From: Caldilineales bacterium | GTDB lineage: Bacteria > Chloroflexota > Anaerolineae > JAAEKA01 | NCBI GenBank assembly: GCA_021463315.1 | Contig: JAJTXO010000001.1 | Span: forward strand, 1 to 42,216 | DNA length: 42,216 bases | Direction of reading: 5' to 3' | Shown here: positions 5,959-15,227 of the stretch, in pieces | How positions within the stretch are numbered: position 1 is the first letter of the stretch | How the letters are laid out: every line of letters starts with the position of its first letter | Program-made: the position numbers and the translations under genes | Notes under the pieces: generated by a model | Told to the model about the DNA's origin: nothing | Database searches by the model: none | Seen by the model: the letters and a program-made list of their open reading frames with translations, nothing else

Positions 5959-8907
5959 CTAAAACGCAAAGATATCTCTGCAGCGCGCCTCAAGATCGTT
6001 ATAGTAGTCGCCATCTTCCATCAATGGTCGCAAGACCTCTAATGCCTTTTTGGCGATCCCGGCCGTTTCTGGTGGAGAATCGCTTGTCTGGCCGTCAATG
6101 ATGTCGGCCAGTTGGGAAAGCAGTGTACTGGCTCGCCTGGTTCTGATACCTTCAAGGTGGCGTTCACATTGTGCGATGCATCTCCTTTGGGCTCCTTGAC
6201 GAGCACGCCTCTTGGCTTCCATCAAAAGATCCTGAGCTTTGACGAATTCGTCGACACTGGCCAGGCGACTGATCTCTTTGCACTTGGCTCGAATTGGATC
6301 CTGGTGGTCAAGGGCAGCACATTGTATTTCTAGATCCCTCTCAGTAGTGCCCGTTTTCTCAGACTCGACAACAGCTTTGTGAAGCCGGCCAAGCGACTCG
6401 CCCATTCCTTGTAGGGCATGCATGATCTCAGTGAAGGAGTCTTGGAAGTTCGCGTTCAAGACAAGGGTATCATTGACTGGGCGCGCATCGATTGATTCAT
6501 CGCGCTTCGGAATGACTGCTTCACCCAGAGAGAGGTTAACGTTAGATTCCAGCGGAAAAGCGTAACCTTTTTCGATGACCGCCCCGACAGCTTCAACATA
6601 GCGACGCACATCCTCAGAAACCGATACTTCGCCCAGAATTATGTTACTAACACGAAGTGCAAGGCTGGCGTCGTTTGCGCGCCACGCCGACTCTAGCGCC
6701 GCCAGTATCAATCGGGCGGTCAATCGAGTCTGATGGATGGCCAAGTCGGAATACCATGAGTTCAAGGTGTCATTTGACAGATCAGCCATGTCAAACAACT
6801 CCACGCCCAATCGTTCAGCTTCAGCAAGAACAGCAACTGGTGGCACACCTGCATCAAGTGCAGCCTGATACTGGGTGCGAAGCCGAAATTGAGCCGCGGC
6901 AAGCCCACGCAGTTCATCGCGATACCGTGAGGCTGTTTGATAGAGACTGTTGAATTCCTCTTCATTGCCGGAGAATTCCATCCAGCGGCGCGCTGGATCA
7001 AGGGAGGCCAGAAACGTATCCAAGCACCGCATGTGCTCGCCTATTCGTTGCGGCGTTCTGGGAGGCCCATCGCCTCGAATCTCGGCATACTTGGCTTCCC
7101 AAATCGCAATAGCCTTGGGAGCTACTTGCTGCAAGCACATCTTTACGTCTGGATCCTTCGGCCAATACGCCACCAGCCATCCTCCAGCCGGCCCAACCGG
7201 ATCACCATCGAGGTGTGACATCACCATCTTTTGCCAGCGCTTATCCTGCGCCAACCCCCACCGGTCGTGCGCAGAGGCTGCTCGCAATGCTGACAGTGCT
7301 TCCAGCGCCAACCAGGCAGCGCCTTGGTCCATGTGTTCCAGGTTTGCCGCCACACCCGCTGCGACCGCATTCGATCTGAGCTGGACGCGTCTAAGCGCAC
7401 GATGGTATTGGCTGCGCTTCGGGTCCTGCCTGTCCATCAATCGAAGAACTGCGTTCCATTTGTCTTGCGCCACTTCGAACTTCTTGGCTTTGAATGCGGC
7501 TCTTGCCTCGTTGACAGCCCTGCGCACCAGATCGGCGCGATCGATTTTCTGTCTCGCTTGCCACAGGCCCACCACGGGATCCCCGATCTGAGACTCGATC
7601 ATGGCTCGATAGCCCGCTGGCAACACTTCAATATCGCTCACTGCCTGCTCGAAGAGGTCAACAGACGATGGCGGATCTTCCAGCAGCCCTTTGACAGCGT
7701 CTTCCATCCCAAGGCTGACGCGCAAATCCACCTCCAGCAACTCTAGACGGCCAGAGGGTTGGTCTTCTCCCCACTCGGCTAGCACTCTCTGCAGCTGCTG
7801 CAAGGCTGCCTTGAGGTGACCGCGATCGACCAAGGCGAGCGCCTCCAGCAACGCTGCAGCGAGCCTATCTTGCCCGCCGGAGGCATCTGGCGTCTGCGCC
7901 GGCGACAATCGCCACAGCGTATCGGTCACCGTCCACCAACGCCATGCTCGCAATCGTTCGTGCGCCGCTATCCCAGTCCTCTCTGCCAGTTGCAGGAACT
8001 TATCCACCGTCGGATGATAGGATCCAATTCTGACATCATGTGTTAGCCTATTGAAATGCTTGGCTAAGGTTTCACGAGTTCGCAGGAGACGGAAGGAGCC
8101 GACGCTGTCCGGCTCGCGCCGCGCCGCAATATCGAACAAGGCCTGGGCGGCAGGGAACTGCTCACCGGCAAGAAGATCCAAGCCTTCGCTCAGAAGCTCT
8201 TCGACAGGCCGGCTCCAATTTCTGAAGATGGCTTCCAGCTTGGTGTGGGTGCTCTCGGCAGTCGCTGTGCCTTGAGCATCGAGCAGGATCGACGAAAGCA
8301 CCGTGCGCGTCCCCAGGCTCACCCGCTGCCACGCCGGCCACGTTGTCTCTGGCGTCAGGGGTGGGAAGACAGGCGGCACGGCGCCGGTCAGCAACTCAAC
8401 CCACAATGCCGCCGCTGCCTGAAGATCATCGTGTTGGCTCTCATCGTTTTCCCGCACCCACTCCCAGCCATAAATGATCCATTTCTTGTTCGCGACGTCC
8501 CAGAGCAGCTCATCGAACCCCGGCTGCAGGCCGCTAAAGCCGGCCTGGTGCAGCGCGGCAAGCAGCTTGGTCTGCTGAGAAGCGATTTCGAGGACCTTGA
8601 CTTCCGTGGCGTCATCAGGCCATCCCAGAGCCAGAGAAGCGCCGCGCACGCCGAGCGCCAACAGAGCGCCGTCATCAGGCGTTTCCTGGTAATCGACAAG
8701 CGACGGGCAGCCGGCAAAGGGCAGACCATCCTGGCGCAGGGCAAGCAGCGCCTTGTGCGCCGCCTCCAGCGAGGCCGCGCCATAGGGCGCAGGAGGAGCG
8801 ACCAACACGATCGCCGGCTGGTCGGTGCTGGTGCGCGCCTCATAGCGGGCGATCAGGCCGGCGCTGCCGACCAGTTTGGGGCTGTGAATTGAGCTGGGGA
8901 ATTCCAT
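5959..8907 (-). CDS. Pseudokinase fused to a long helical-repeat scaffold
   Basis: A 982-residue soluble protein. Residues 1 to about 215 align by eye with the kinase encoded at 15220-16260. LLAALHQAGF...DELLW matches the kinase's MLQVLHAAGY...DDIYW, and both continue with an LWVELLTG/FWYEFLVG segment and a W-x-R/K-x-S-x-G-T element. The catalytic residues are gone: the VAVK Lys is replaced in an IVLVA strand, the catalytic-loop Asp is Gln128, the following Lys is Gly130 and the DFG Asp is Gly147. Residues 230-982 are alpha-helical, with TPR-like helix pairs and no membrane segment. The likely role is a non-catalytic scaffold or allosteric partner of the neighbouring kinase. The kinase relationship is visible in the sequence; the partner role is inference. 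No strong ribosome-binding site precedes the ATG. Confidence 0.8.
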   Translation of the reverse strand: MEFPSSIHSPKLVGSAGLIARYEARTSTDQPAIVLVAPPAPYGAASLEAAHKALLALRQDGLPFAGCPSLVDYQETPDDGALLALGVRGASLALGWPDDATEVKVLEIASQQTKLLAALHQAGFSGLQPGFDELLWDVANKKWIIYGWEWVRENDESQHDDLQAAAALWVELLTGAVPPVFPPLTPETTWPAWQRVSLGTRTVLSSILLDAQGTATAESTHTKLEAIFRNWSRPVEELLSEGLDLLAGEQFPAAQALFDIAARREPDSVGSFRLLRTRETLAKHFNRLTHDVRIGSYHPTVDKFLQLAERTGIAAHERLRAWRWWTVTDTLWRLSPAQTPDASGGQDRLAAALLEALALVDRGHLKAALQQLQRVLAEWGEDQPSGRLELLEVDLRVSLGMEDAVKGLLEDPPSSVDLFEQAVSDIEVLPAGYRAMIESQIGDPVVGLWQARQKIDRADLVRRAVNEARAAFKAKKFEVAQDKWNAVLRLMDRQDPKRSQYHRALRRVQLRSNAVAAGVAANLEHMDQGAAWLALEALSALRAASAHDRWGLAQDKRWQKMVMSHLDGDPVGPAGGWLVAYWPKDPDVKMCLQQVAPKAIAIWEAKYAEIRGDGPPRTPQRIGEHMRCLDTFLASLDPARRWMEFSGNEEEFNSLYQTASRYRDELRGLAAAQFRLRTQYQAALDAGVPPVAVLAEAERLGVELFDMADLSNDTLNSWYSDLAIHQTRLTARLILAALESAWRANDASLALRVSNIILGEVSVSEDVRRYVEAVGAVIEKGYAFPLESNVNLSLGEAVIPKRDESIDARPVNDTLVLNANFQDSFTEIMHALQGMGESLGRLHKAVVESEKTGTTERDLEIQCAALDHQDPIRAKCKEISRLASVDEFVKAQDLLMEAKRRARQGAQRRCIAQCERHLEGIRTRRASTLLSQLADIIDGQTSDSPPETAGIAKKALEVLRPLMEDGDYYNDLEARCRDIFAF

Positions 8908-8981
8908 TGCGATGTTGCGTCCATGTTGGCGGTAGTTGTCGTCGGTGAGGGCGAAGCCAATAACCTTCTAAGCCAGTTCGA

Positions 8982-8997
8982 GCGTCCCTACGGACGC
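8982..8997 (-). other. Short perfect hairpin between the Ig/SH3 protein and pseudokinase genes
   Basis: GCGTCC at 8982-8987 and GGACGC at 8992-8997 form a perfect 6-bp stem with a 4-nt loop, 10 bases past the stop of the upstream gene. No T-tract follows on the minus strand, so an intrinsic terminator is not supported. It could be an RNA-processing or stabilising hairpin within the operon. Confidence 0.35.
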
Positions 8998-9007
8998 GGG
9001 TTACGGT

Positions 9008-10825
9008 CTACTTGATGTTATCGCGCTTGACCCAAGCGTCGATAACTGCCAACTTCCAGGTGCTCTGCCCGAAAGTGGTCTCGTCCGCCTTTTCTGTTTC
9101 CGTCAATGATCGTGCAAAGGAGATCGCTGGGGTAATCTGAGCCAATGTGCCGCAGTATTTATCGCCGTCATCTTCGGGCGACTTGTCTGGTTGGTAGACA
9201 CATACATCGACCGTACTGCTTGGATTCGTTAGTGTTTGGTTCGGCTCAGTTCCGGTAACGTTGTCGACAGGAACCCAGAGAACTACCCGCACTGACAGGA
9301 AGTCGGAGGCTGGTGTATCCTCGAGGAGCTCAACTGTGACGTCCGTAGGTAGTTCAGCAAGAACCTTCTGACCTGAATCATCTCCGAACAGAGGGACATT
9401 AGCTTCATCACTTGTATCGCCGCCTGATAAGCGCAGTTGTACTTGGCTGGTGCTTGAATCTTCGTCCGAGGATGATGTTGAGGCGTCGATAGTATCAGTC
9501 GCAGCGTCTCGAGCTACGTCCTCAACTTTGGCATCTAAAGGTTCGATGCTAATGGCCCCATCGCTGCCCTCTAACCAAGCCTTACTACCTCCCGAATCTC
9601 TGACCAGGTAGCATGGAATTCCCGCCTCATCGGTGCCGTACTCGTTGTAGCAAGGATGCGTTCCCAAGATCACAAAGCTACTGCCGCTCTTTTCTGCTGT
9701 CTGACTCACCCACTTGTCTTTTGCCATGACAGGTTCTGTGCGCAAATGCAGATCCTTAAGGGTTGTCGCCACCGGCAGAACTCGTACTTGAATGAATTGA
9801 GTAGCAGCTACCGAAGCACCGCTTACCTGCAGGGTATCATCCCCCTGGTTCTGAGAGGCGACCAGTTCGAGGGATGCCATGCCTTTTTCATCAGTGGTTA
9901 CGGTAGTACTACTGTTGCCGTCAAATGAAACAAATCCATTAACTGCGGCGATGTTTACCTCAGTGTTGGGTGCTGCTTCACCTTGTTGACGAGTGTCAAG
10001 GGTTATGGTCAAAGCCTGCCCAACTCCAATCTCAATCGTAGTGGAGTATCGCGGCGTCCAACCTACGGTTACATCAACGGGTTCTGGCGCCGGAGTTGGT
10101 GTTTCTGGCGTCGGCGAAGGTGTCACTTCCGGAGTTGGCGTTTGGGTCGGAGTCTGCTCCTGGGCCATGCCGCCGGGGCCAAAAGCAGGCATCTGGTGGC
10201 TCGCTTCGTCGTTCTGCATGGTGACACTTAGCGTCGCAGGCGGTGCTCCTGTTGCCGCGATATACAAGGCGGTCAACACGCCGTTGCGCACGATCGCTGT
10301 CCGGGGCGTGATGTCGCCAGACGTGACCGAGAAGTGCATTTCCAGGCCATCAGGCGCAGGGTTGCCGTCCTTGCCAATGATATGCACGGTGACGATGGCC
10401 TGGGTAGGGTCGCCTAATGCCGGCTGAACTTCACGCGTCTCGATGGAGAAGAGCCAGTGGCCAGTCGGTTGCTCTGCAATGGCTACCGGCGCAGGGGTTG
10501 CCGTCGGCGTCGGCGTCGGTTCAGGAGCGGGCAACACTGTTTGCATCAGCAGATAGCTGCCAATGAGCGATAGCAGTAGCAAAGCCACCGCGGTGATGCC
10601 GCCAAAGAGCAGCCCCTTCTTCTTGACCGAATTCCGCAGGTTGTCGATCTCCTCGTCGGTCTGAATGCGGGAGATGCGATCGTTGACTTCGGCTTCGATA
10701 GCGTCCAGGGACATGCCAGCCTCAACCAGTTGGTCCACGCTGGCTGCGTAGTCCTCGGGCTTGCTCTGGCTATGCATGGCGTATGCGATTTCGTCCAGGA
10801 TACGACGGCGTTCTCTTTCCTTCAC
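9008..10825 (-). CDS. Single-pass membrane protein with Ig-like and SH3-like outer domains
   Basis: A 605-residue protein starting at GTG with GAGGAG about 7 bases upstream. The cytosolic N-terminus (1-70) is helical and charged. One membrane span lies at about 71-94, followed by a Pro-Thr linker (99-115) and a beta-sandwich domain (about 120-220) resembling invasin/Big_1 Ig-like domains. A second Pro-Thr linker (about 222-250) precedes another Ig-like domain (about 255-348). Residues about 352-420 resemble a bacterial SH3 fold (LHLRTEP near its start, AWLEG near its end). The rest is an acidic Ser/Thr-rich segment and a further unassigned domain. The topology suggests an outward sensor or cell-wall-contact protein whose inner helical end could touch the cytosolic helical scaffolds encoded beside it. 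Domain names are by eye; partner is inference. Confidence 0.75.
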   Translation of the reverse strand: MKERERRRILDEIAYAMHSQSKPEDYAASVDQLVEAGMSLDAIEAEVNDRISRIQTDEEIDNLRNSVKKKGLLFGGITAVALLLLSLIGSYLLMQTVLPAPEPTPTPTATPAPVAIAEQPTGHWLFSIETREVQPALGDPTQAIVTVHIIGKDGNPAPDGLEMHFSVTSGDITPRTAIVRNGVLTALYIAATGAPPATLSVTMQNDEASHQMPAFGPGGMAQEQTPTQTPTPEVTPSPTPETPTPAPEPVDVTVGWTPRYSTTIEIGVGQALTITLDTRQQGEAAPNTEVNIAAVNGFVSFDGNSSTTVTTDEKGMASLELVASQNQGDDTLQVSGASVAATQFIQVRVLPVATTLKDLHLRTEPVMAKDKWVSQTAEKSGSSFVILGTHPCYNEYGTDEAGIPCYLVRDSGGSKAWLEGSDGAISIEPLDAKVEDVARDAATDTIDASTSSSDEDSSTSQVQLRLSGGDTSDEANVPLFGDDSGQKVLAELPTDVTVELLEDTPASDFLSVRVVLWVPVDNVTGTEPNQTLTNPSSTVDVCVYQPDKSPEDDGDKYCGTLAQITPAISFARSLTETEKADETTFGQSTWKLAVIDAWVKRDNIK

Positions 10826-10896
10826 AGCACAACTCCTCGGTCTGGGTTCCGCCTTTTCAGGTGTTCAGTTTGGCAGGCACTGAATAGTTGCCACTA

Positions 10897-12354
10897 CTAT
10901 TCACGCTCTGCTTTAGTCTGCAGGCCGATTTTGCCTTTGCAGATGTCGTCGATGTAGCGACGCTTCATGCCTTGAGCAGGCCCGGCAGGTTGCGGCAACT
11001 TTGGAGACAGCTCGGAGGCTCCGTCAATGGCCTTCCTTTTGAGGTCATTCGGGACTTCGCTGAGATCGCTGGGGATTTTACGCCGGACTTCTTCAATCGA
11101 CTCCAACGCGTCATACATCTGTTGAGGCTCAGATTGAATGGCTCTGTCCATCATCTCGATCAGCCTTTGGAGGGCAATCTCCGGTTCTGAAGGTTGTTTG
11201 GCTTTGTCGAGACGGGTCCCAAGTTCCTTCAATTGTTGCGACCAGCGGTCTTTGTCGTCGCAGAGTGGAACGGCAAGGGCCATTCCACTCAGGACTTCCG
11301 CTGCCTTATCATAAGCCTTCTCGGCCATGAACTGCTCGAATTGCCGATTGTGCTCTTCCAAGCTGCCTGTTGCATTTGACCTCAATTGGTTCCAGGCAGT
11401 GTCGATCTGTTTGAGAAGATCTTTGTCCGAGTTCTGCACCAGGCCTTGCGCTTCACGCAAGGCTGATGATCTTTTTTCAAGTCCCAATCCCGTGGCTGTT
11501 GCCCGCTCCAGCAAGTGCTGAACTCGTATTTCAATTACCTTGTTGGCGACTGACATCTCATGGCGATGCCAAAAATCATCAAGTAAGTCATCAGGAATCG
11601 GGAAGTGCGTTGGTGACAAAGGCAGTAACTGCCGAATGCTGCTGAGCGCTGCTTCTCGGTCTTCAAGGAACTTGGCATCACGCCAGTCACTGGCCAGTTG
11701 CGCAACCTCCTGACGAGTGTGTTGAGTCTGAAGATCGTGAACGGCCCGAAGCATGTCCTGGTTGCATTTCTCCAGCTCATCTCTTGCGGTCTGCTGTTCC
11801 GGAGGTGGTTCTTCTATTTCCTTGACGATTTCGACAACCTCTGCCCAGAGCTTGTGAGCTTTTAGAAGCGGAAGAGCTCGCACGAACGGAAAGTCACGCG
11901 CCTGCTCTGCCAGCGCCATGTGCTCGCGAGCTCTAGCTTCTCGCTCGCCGACAAGCCCTTGGCGTACGTTTGCCTGAACGGTTCTGGATTCTTCGGCCAT
12001 CGCTCTAAGCTGATTGATCTTACTGTCTTCATTGGCGAGAGCCTCATCCTGGCTCCAGGCATCCAGCTTTCCCGCCAGAGGCACAATTTCGCGGTAGTCA
12101 TCATCGCTGTTGCGCTGTGCGATCTGGCTGATTTGATCTCGGACCTTGGTAGCAAGCTTCAGCCACTTAGCCAACAGATACTCCCTTATGGCCTGAAGCT
12201 CCTCGCTGACGGCCGAGGCCTCTTGCAGACCAGTCTTCGGGTGTAGCTCGATCTGTTCGTTGATTTCCTGCAGCCCCTTTCTGATCTCCAAGACGATTTC
12301 GTCCAATCGAGCTTCCGCAGAATTCTTGATTATTGGCGCAGAAGTTATCGTCAT
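10897..12354 (-). CDS. Soluble alpha-helical/coiled-coil protein, unknown
   Basis: A 485-residue protein with no membrane segment and no recognised catalytic motif. It is rich in Glu, Lys, Gln, Ala and Leu and has long amphipathic helices, probably coiled coil or helical repeats. I chose the ATG at 12354 (MTITSAPII...) over upstream in-frame codons because those lie inside the preceding gene and encode a basic, non-helical sequence. This start leaves a 5-bp gap to the preceding stop. It is tightly linked to the kinase and the large helical protein before it. A scaffold or adaptor role in the tubulin/kinase locus is plausible from composition and position only. A small inverted repeat (TGAATAG/CTATTCA, 10881-10903) overlaps the stop codon. 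Confidence 0.75.
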   Translation of the reverse strand: MTITSAPIIKNSAEARLDEIVLEIRKGLQEINEQIELHPKTGLQEASAVSEELQAIREYLLAKWLKLATKVRDQISQIAQRNSDDDYREIVPLAGKLDAWSQDEALANEDSKINQLRAMAEESRTVQANVRQGLVGEREARAREHMALAEQARDFPFVRALPLLKAHKLWAEVVEIVKEIEEPPPEQQTARDELEKCNQDMLRAVHDLQTQHTRQEVAQLASDWRDAKFLEDREAALSSIRQLLPLSPTHFPIPDDLLDDFWHRHEMSVANKVIEIRVQHLLERATATGLGLEKRSSALREAQGLVQNSDKDLLKQIDTAWNQLRSNATGSLEEHNRQFEQFMAEKAYDKAAEVLSGMALAVPLCDDKDRWSQQLKELGTRLDKAKQPSEPEIALQRLIEMMDRAIQSEPQQMYDALESIEEVRRKIPSDLSEVPNDLKRKAIDGASELSPKLPQPAGPAQGMKRRYIDDICKGKIGLQTKAERE

Positions 12355-12359
12355 AGCAT

Positions 12360-15227
12360 TCACTCTCCATCGGCAAACGCCGCGTTTGCCGGCGACCACA
12401 ACTGATTGATCCAATCGTCGAGTTGTGTCAGGCGTTTGCCTTGAGCCAGCAAGACCTGTTTGCTTTCTATGACGTAGTCCCAATCCTCAACCAAGCCACT
12501 CTCTTTTAGCTTCAGACCCGCGCTCTTGGCCCTAATGAGCAGTTCCTTGGCCCTTACTCCATCATCGTCTCGTCGCGCACCGTCGAAATCGGCTTGGAGC
12601 GCCATGATTTGTTGAGCCTTGGCGGCCAAGGCAGCAAGCTTTTCCGCCAACGATTGCCCTGGTGATGCAACAGATGGTGATTGGTCCTTTGCTTCGAACA
12701 ATGCCAGAAGACGAGCGGACTGGTAGAACGGCGCTGCGCCAGCCAGTTCTTCGATGCTGTGTGGCGCAGGGCCGCGTTTTTGATCTCCCCGGCCTTCTTG
12801 GTCCTGCGCCATTTGCCTGAGTGCAGTCGGTATCTGGTCGCTGGTCTCTCGCTGACAGGCGATGACCGAAGAGAGAAGCCGGTCCAACTCTGCCAGCGAC
12901 GCATTCTGATCTAAAGCGGTCTTCAGCTGCTTCAACACGTTGTCCCTCAGAGCCTCGTGCTTGTTGTGGATCACTTCGTCCCACTTGCCGATCAGGGCGT
13001 TAAACGACTCCAGGCTGTCGCCGAAGTCTGCAACTTGGGTCACCGCCCTTGCATGGTCACACGTCAGCCGGGCTTGCTGCAACACCAGCAACGACTGGTC
13101 GGGTTGGCTGGCGGCCTCAACAGCTTGCACATCACGCCAGGCGGTCAGCACCCGGTGCATCCAGAAGGCCAGGGGATGAAAGGTGCGATGAGCAAGGGGT
13201 TCTTTCAGGGCCGCAGCGTCATTCAACGGGCCAGCCAGTCTGCTCAATGCAGTATCCAGGACGCCTGAATTGGCGCGCTCAATGGCAACCATCGCTGCTT
13301 CCTGCAACTTCGTCTGAGCATTGATTGGACTAATCAGCCTTTTCTTCTGTTCTGCCGTCTTTGTCCAATCGATCGCTACACTGCGCCAGAAGTCACTGCC
13401 AGCGGAAGCAGAGTTCAGACCGTTATTCTCCTGACTAGCGCTGGGAAACCTCAAGGCCGCTTCAGAGAAGCGGGCCTGAGCCATCAGCTGATTGACCGAT
13501 CTGAAAGCCCGACGGACGTCGATCTCGCGACGCAGCATTCGAACTCCAGAGTCGTCCAGGACAGGACAAGCGTCATTCGACCAGTTCAGCCAGGTGCTGG
13601 CTGCATCCAAGCCACTGTCAGCCTCAAGATAGCCCGCGGCCTGGATCAGATCCTCAACCGTCTGTGAAGACGGATTGGAGCCGTCTTCCAAGGCAGCCAG
13701 GCACGCCTGGGCCACAACCGCCAGTCGCGCCATTCTGGCTCGGTCCTGGTCATCGGCAGGCGAACTGCTAGCCACGCGCAACTGCTCGGCAGCCTCGCTA
13801 AAGCGCGTCCCACGTAGAGACCGGTACACGTCGGCCAACGGATCGGCCAGCGCCGCCCCGTTTCTGCCAGGCAGAGCATTTCTGATTTCAACAGCGCCAG
13901 TTGTTCCACTGGACTGCGACGCACCAGGCATCGGCTGCGCTGGAAGCTCTATCCCCTGCACAGGTTCTTCGAGAGCGGCTGTTGCTTCGCCCGTCGTGAC
14001 TGCCTCTTCAGGATGTGCATCCGTCGCTGGACTTACTGCACCGGTCAAAGATTCGATCTGCTTCAGGATGGACTGGTGAAGTTGGACACGCGCTTCAAGG
14101 TCTTGGACAACCTCACTTCCAATGACCGCAGGTTCCTCAACAAACGGGGCGATCTCTGTCGAGCTACTCTTAAGCGCCGCAAGCCGCGTCTCTTGCCATG
14201 CTCGCAGCAGGCTCAGTTGTTGCCGTAGGGTCGTAGTTGCCCCGAGATACTTCATTGAGTCTCGGATCTGCTGGCAGGCGCGCTCCAGAGTCTCAAGATT
14301 TTCTTGGGCGATAGCAATGGTCAGGCGCAGAGCGAAGACGGCCTGCATGTCCGCCTGAGATACGGCCATCCACTCGTCACCGACCACGCGTTGGAGGTCG
14401 GCGCGGAGCGCGACTTCGCCTATGCCATCCGAAGCCGACTCAGAAAGAAGCTGACTCACCATCTGGCGCTGTGGATCATTCAGCCACGCTGTCAGTTGGT
14501 TCAGCGCTGGAATGGGATCATGGGAGCTTCGCAGGATGGCCTCTTGCAAGGCAGGCCAACGCGGCAAGAAACCAGCCAGCCTTTCCAGAATGGGAAGGAT
14601 GGGGCCTTGCCCTTCGGTCCATCGCGCGGCGATCGCCAACGCTCGCTCTGCGCCAGCCCCATCGCCGACCTGAGCCAGTGTAATGGCGGCCTGAGCCAGT
14701 TGCAGCGGCTCCGTCTGGGTAGCATGGTCGCGATACGCCTCCTCCATGCATGCGGTCAGATTGGGATACAAGGTCGCCAGATCATGCCATTCGTGTTGGA
14801 CCTCGCGCTCCGAATCCGGCGCCGGCTGGAGTCGCTGCTCCATGGCGCGTCGCGCTTCCTCTGCTTTCCTGTACTTCTGGGCTGCGTCGAAGAAATGGCC
14901 GGTGTGCGAGAGTGACTTGGCGTCACCAATCAGAAGATGCACCTGCATATCCACGTCGAGACATGCCAGCCTTAACGTCTGCGCTTGGTCGTCTCCGCCG
15001 AGCGACGAAACCTGTTGGCGAGCTGCCTCTATCAGGTCGGAATCGTCAAGCCGCAAGTTCTTGAGCGCTACAAGCAATTCGCGCGGCGGTAATTGCTCGA
15101 CAGCCGCATAGGCTTTGGCCACCAGTAAGAAACGTGCAGCTTCAGCGCGCATGGAATCGTCGTCCCAGAATTCGAGGCGCGCCTCCTCAAGCTGTTCGAT
15201 GATGGCAAGAAGGGGGCTATCAGCCAT
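12360..15227 (-). CDS. Large soluble alpha-helical repeat protein, unknown
   Basis: A 955-residue protein without membrane segments. Two helical halves (about 1-390 and 460-955) are separated by a flexible, acidic Pro/Thr/Gly-rich linker (about 395-455). The halves are built of short amphipathic helices in TPR-like style (for example AAQKYRKAEEARRAMEQRL), but the consensus is too degenerate to count repeats by eye. Its ATG overlaps the end of the kinase gene by 8 bp, implying translational coupling and probable stoichiometric production with the kinase. It resembles in character the helical parts of the products of 5959-8907 and 29279-33760. The likely role is a scaffold; no enzymatic motif is seen. 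Confidence 0.78.
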   Translation of the reverse strand: MADSPLLAIIEQLEEARLEFWDDDSMRAEAARFLLVAKAYAAVEQLPPRELLVALKNLRLDDSDLIEAARQQVSSLGGDDQAQTLRLACLDVDMQVHLLIGDAKSLSHTGHFFDAAQKYRKAEEARRAMEQRLQPAPDSEREVQHEWHDLATLYPNLTACMEEAYRDHATQTEPLQLAQAAITLAQVGDGAGAERALAIAARWTEGQGPILPILERLAGFLPRWPALQEAILRSSHDPIPALNQLTAWLNDPQRQMVSQLLSESASDGIGEVALRADLQRVVGDEWMAVSQADMQAVFALRLTIAIAQENLETLERACQQIRDSMKYLGATTTLRQQLSLLRAWQETRLAALKSSSTEIAPFVEEPAVIGSEVVQDLEARVQLHQSILKQIESLTGAVSPATDAHPEEAVTTGEATAALEEPVQGIELPAQPMPGASQSSGTTGAVEIRNALPGRNGAALADPLADVYRSLRGTRFSEAAEQLRVASSSPADDQDRARMARLAVVAQACLAALEDGSNPSSQTVEDLIQAAGYLEADSGLDAASTWLNWSNDACPVLDDSGVRMLRREIDVRRAFRSVNQLMAQARFSEAALRFPSASQENNGLNSASAGSDFWRSVAIDWTKTAEQKKRLISPINAQTKLQEAAMVAIERANSGVLDTALSRLAGPLNDAAALKEPLAHRTFHPLAFWMHRVLTAWRDVQAVEAASQPDQSLLVLQQARLTCDHARAVTQVADFGDSLESFNALIGKWDEVIHNKHEALRDNVLKQLKTALDQNASLAELDRLLSSVIACQRETSDQIPTALRQMAQDQEGRGDQKRGPAPHSIEELAGAAPFYQSARLLALFEAKDQSPSVASPGQSLAEKLAALAAKAQQIMALQADFDGARRDDDGVRAKELLIRAKSAGLKLKESGLVEDWDYVIESKQVLLAQGKRLTQLDDWINQLWSPANAAFADGE

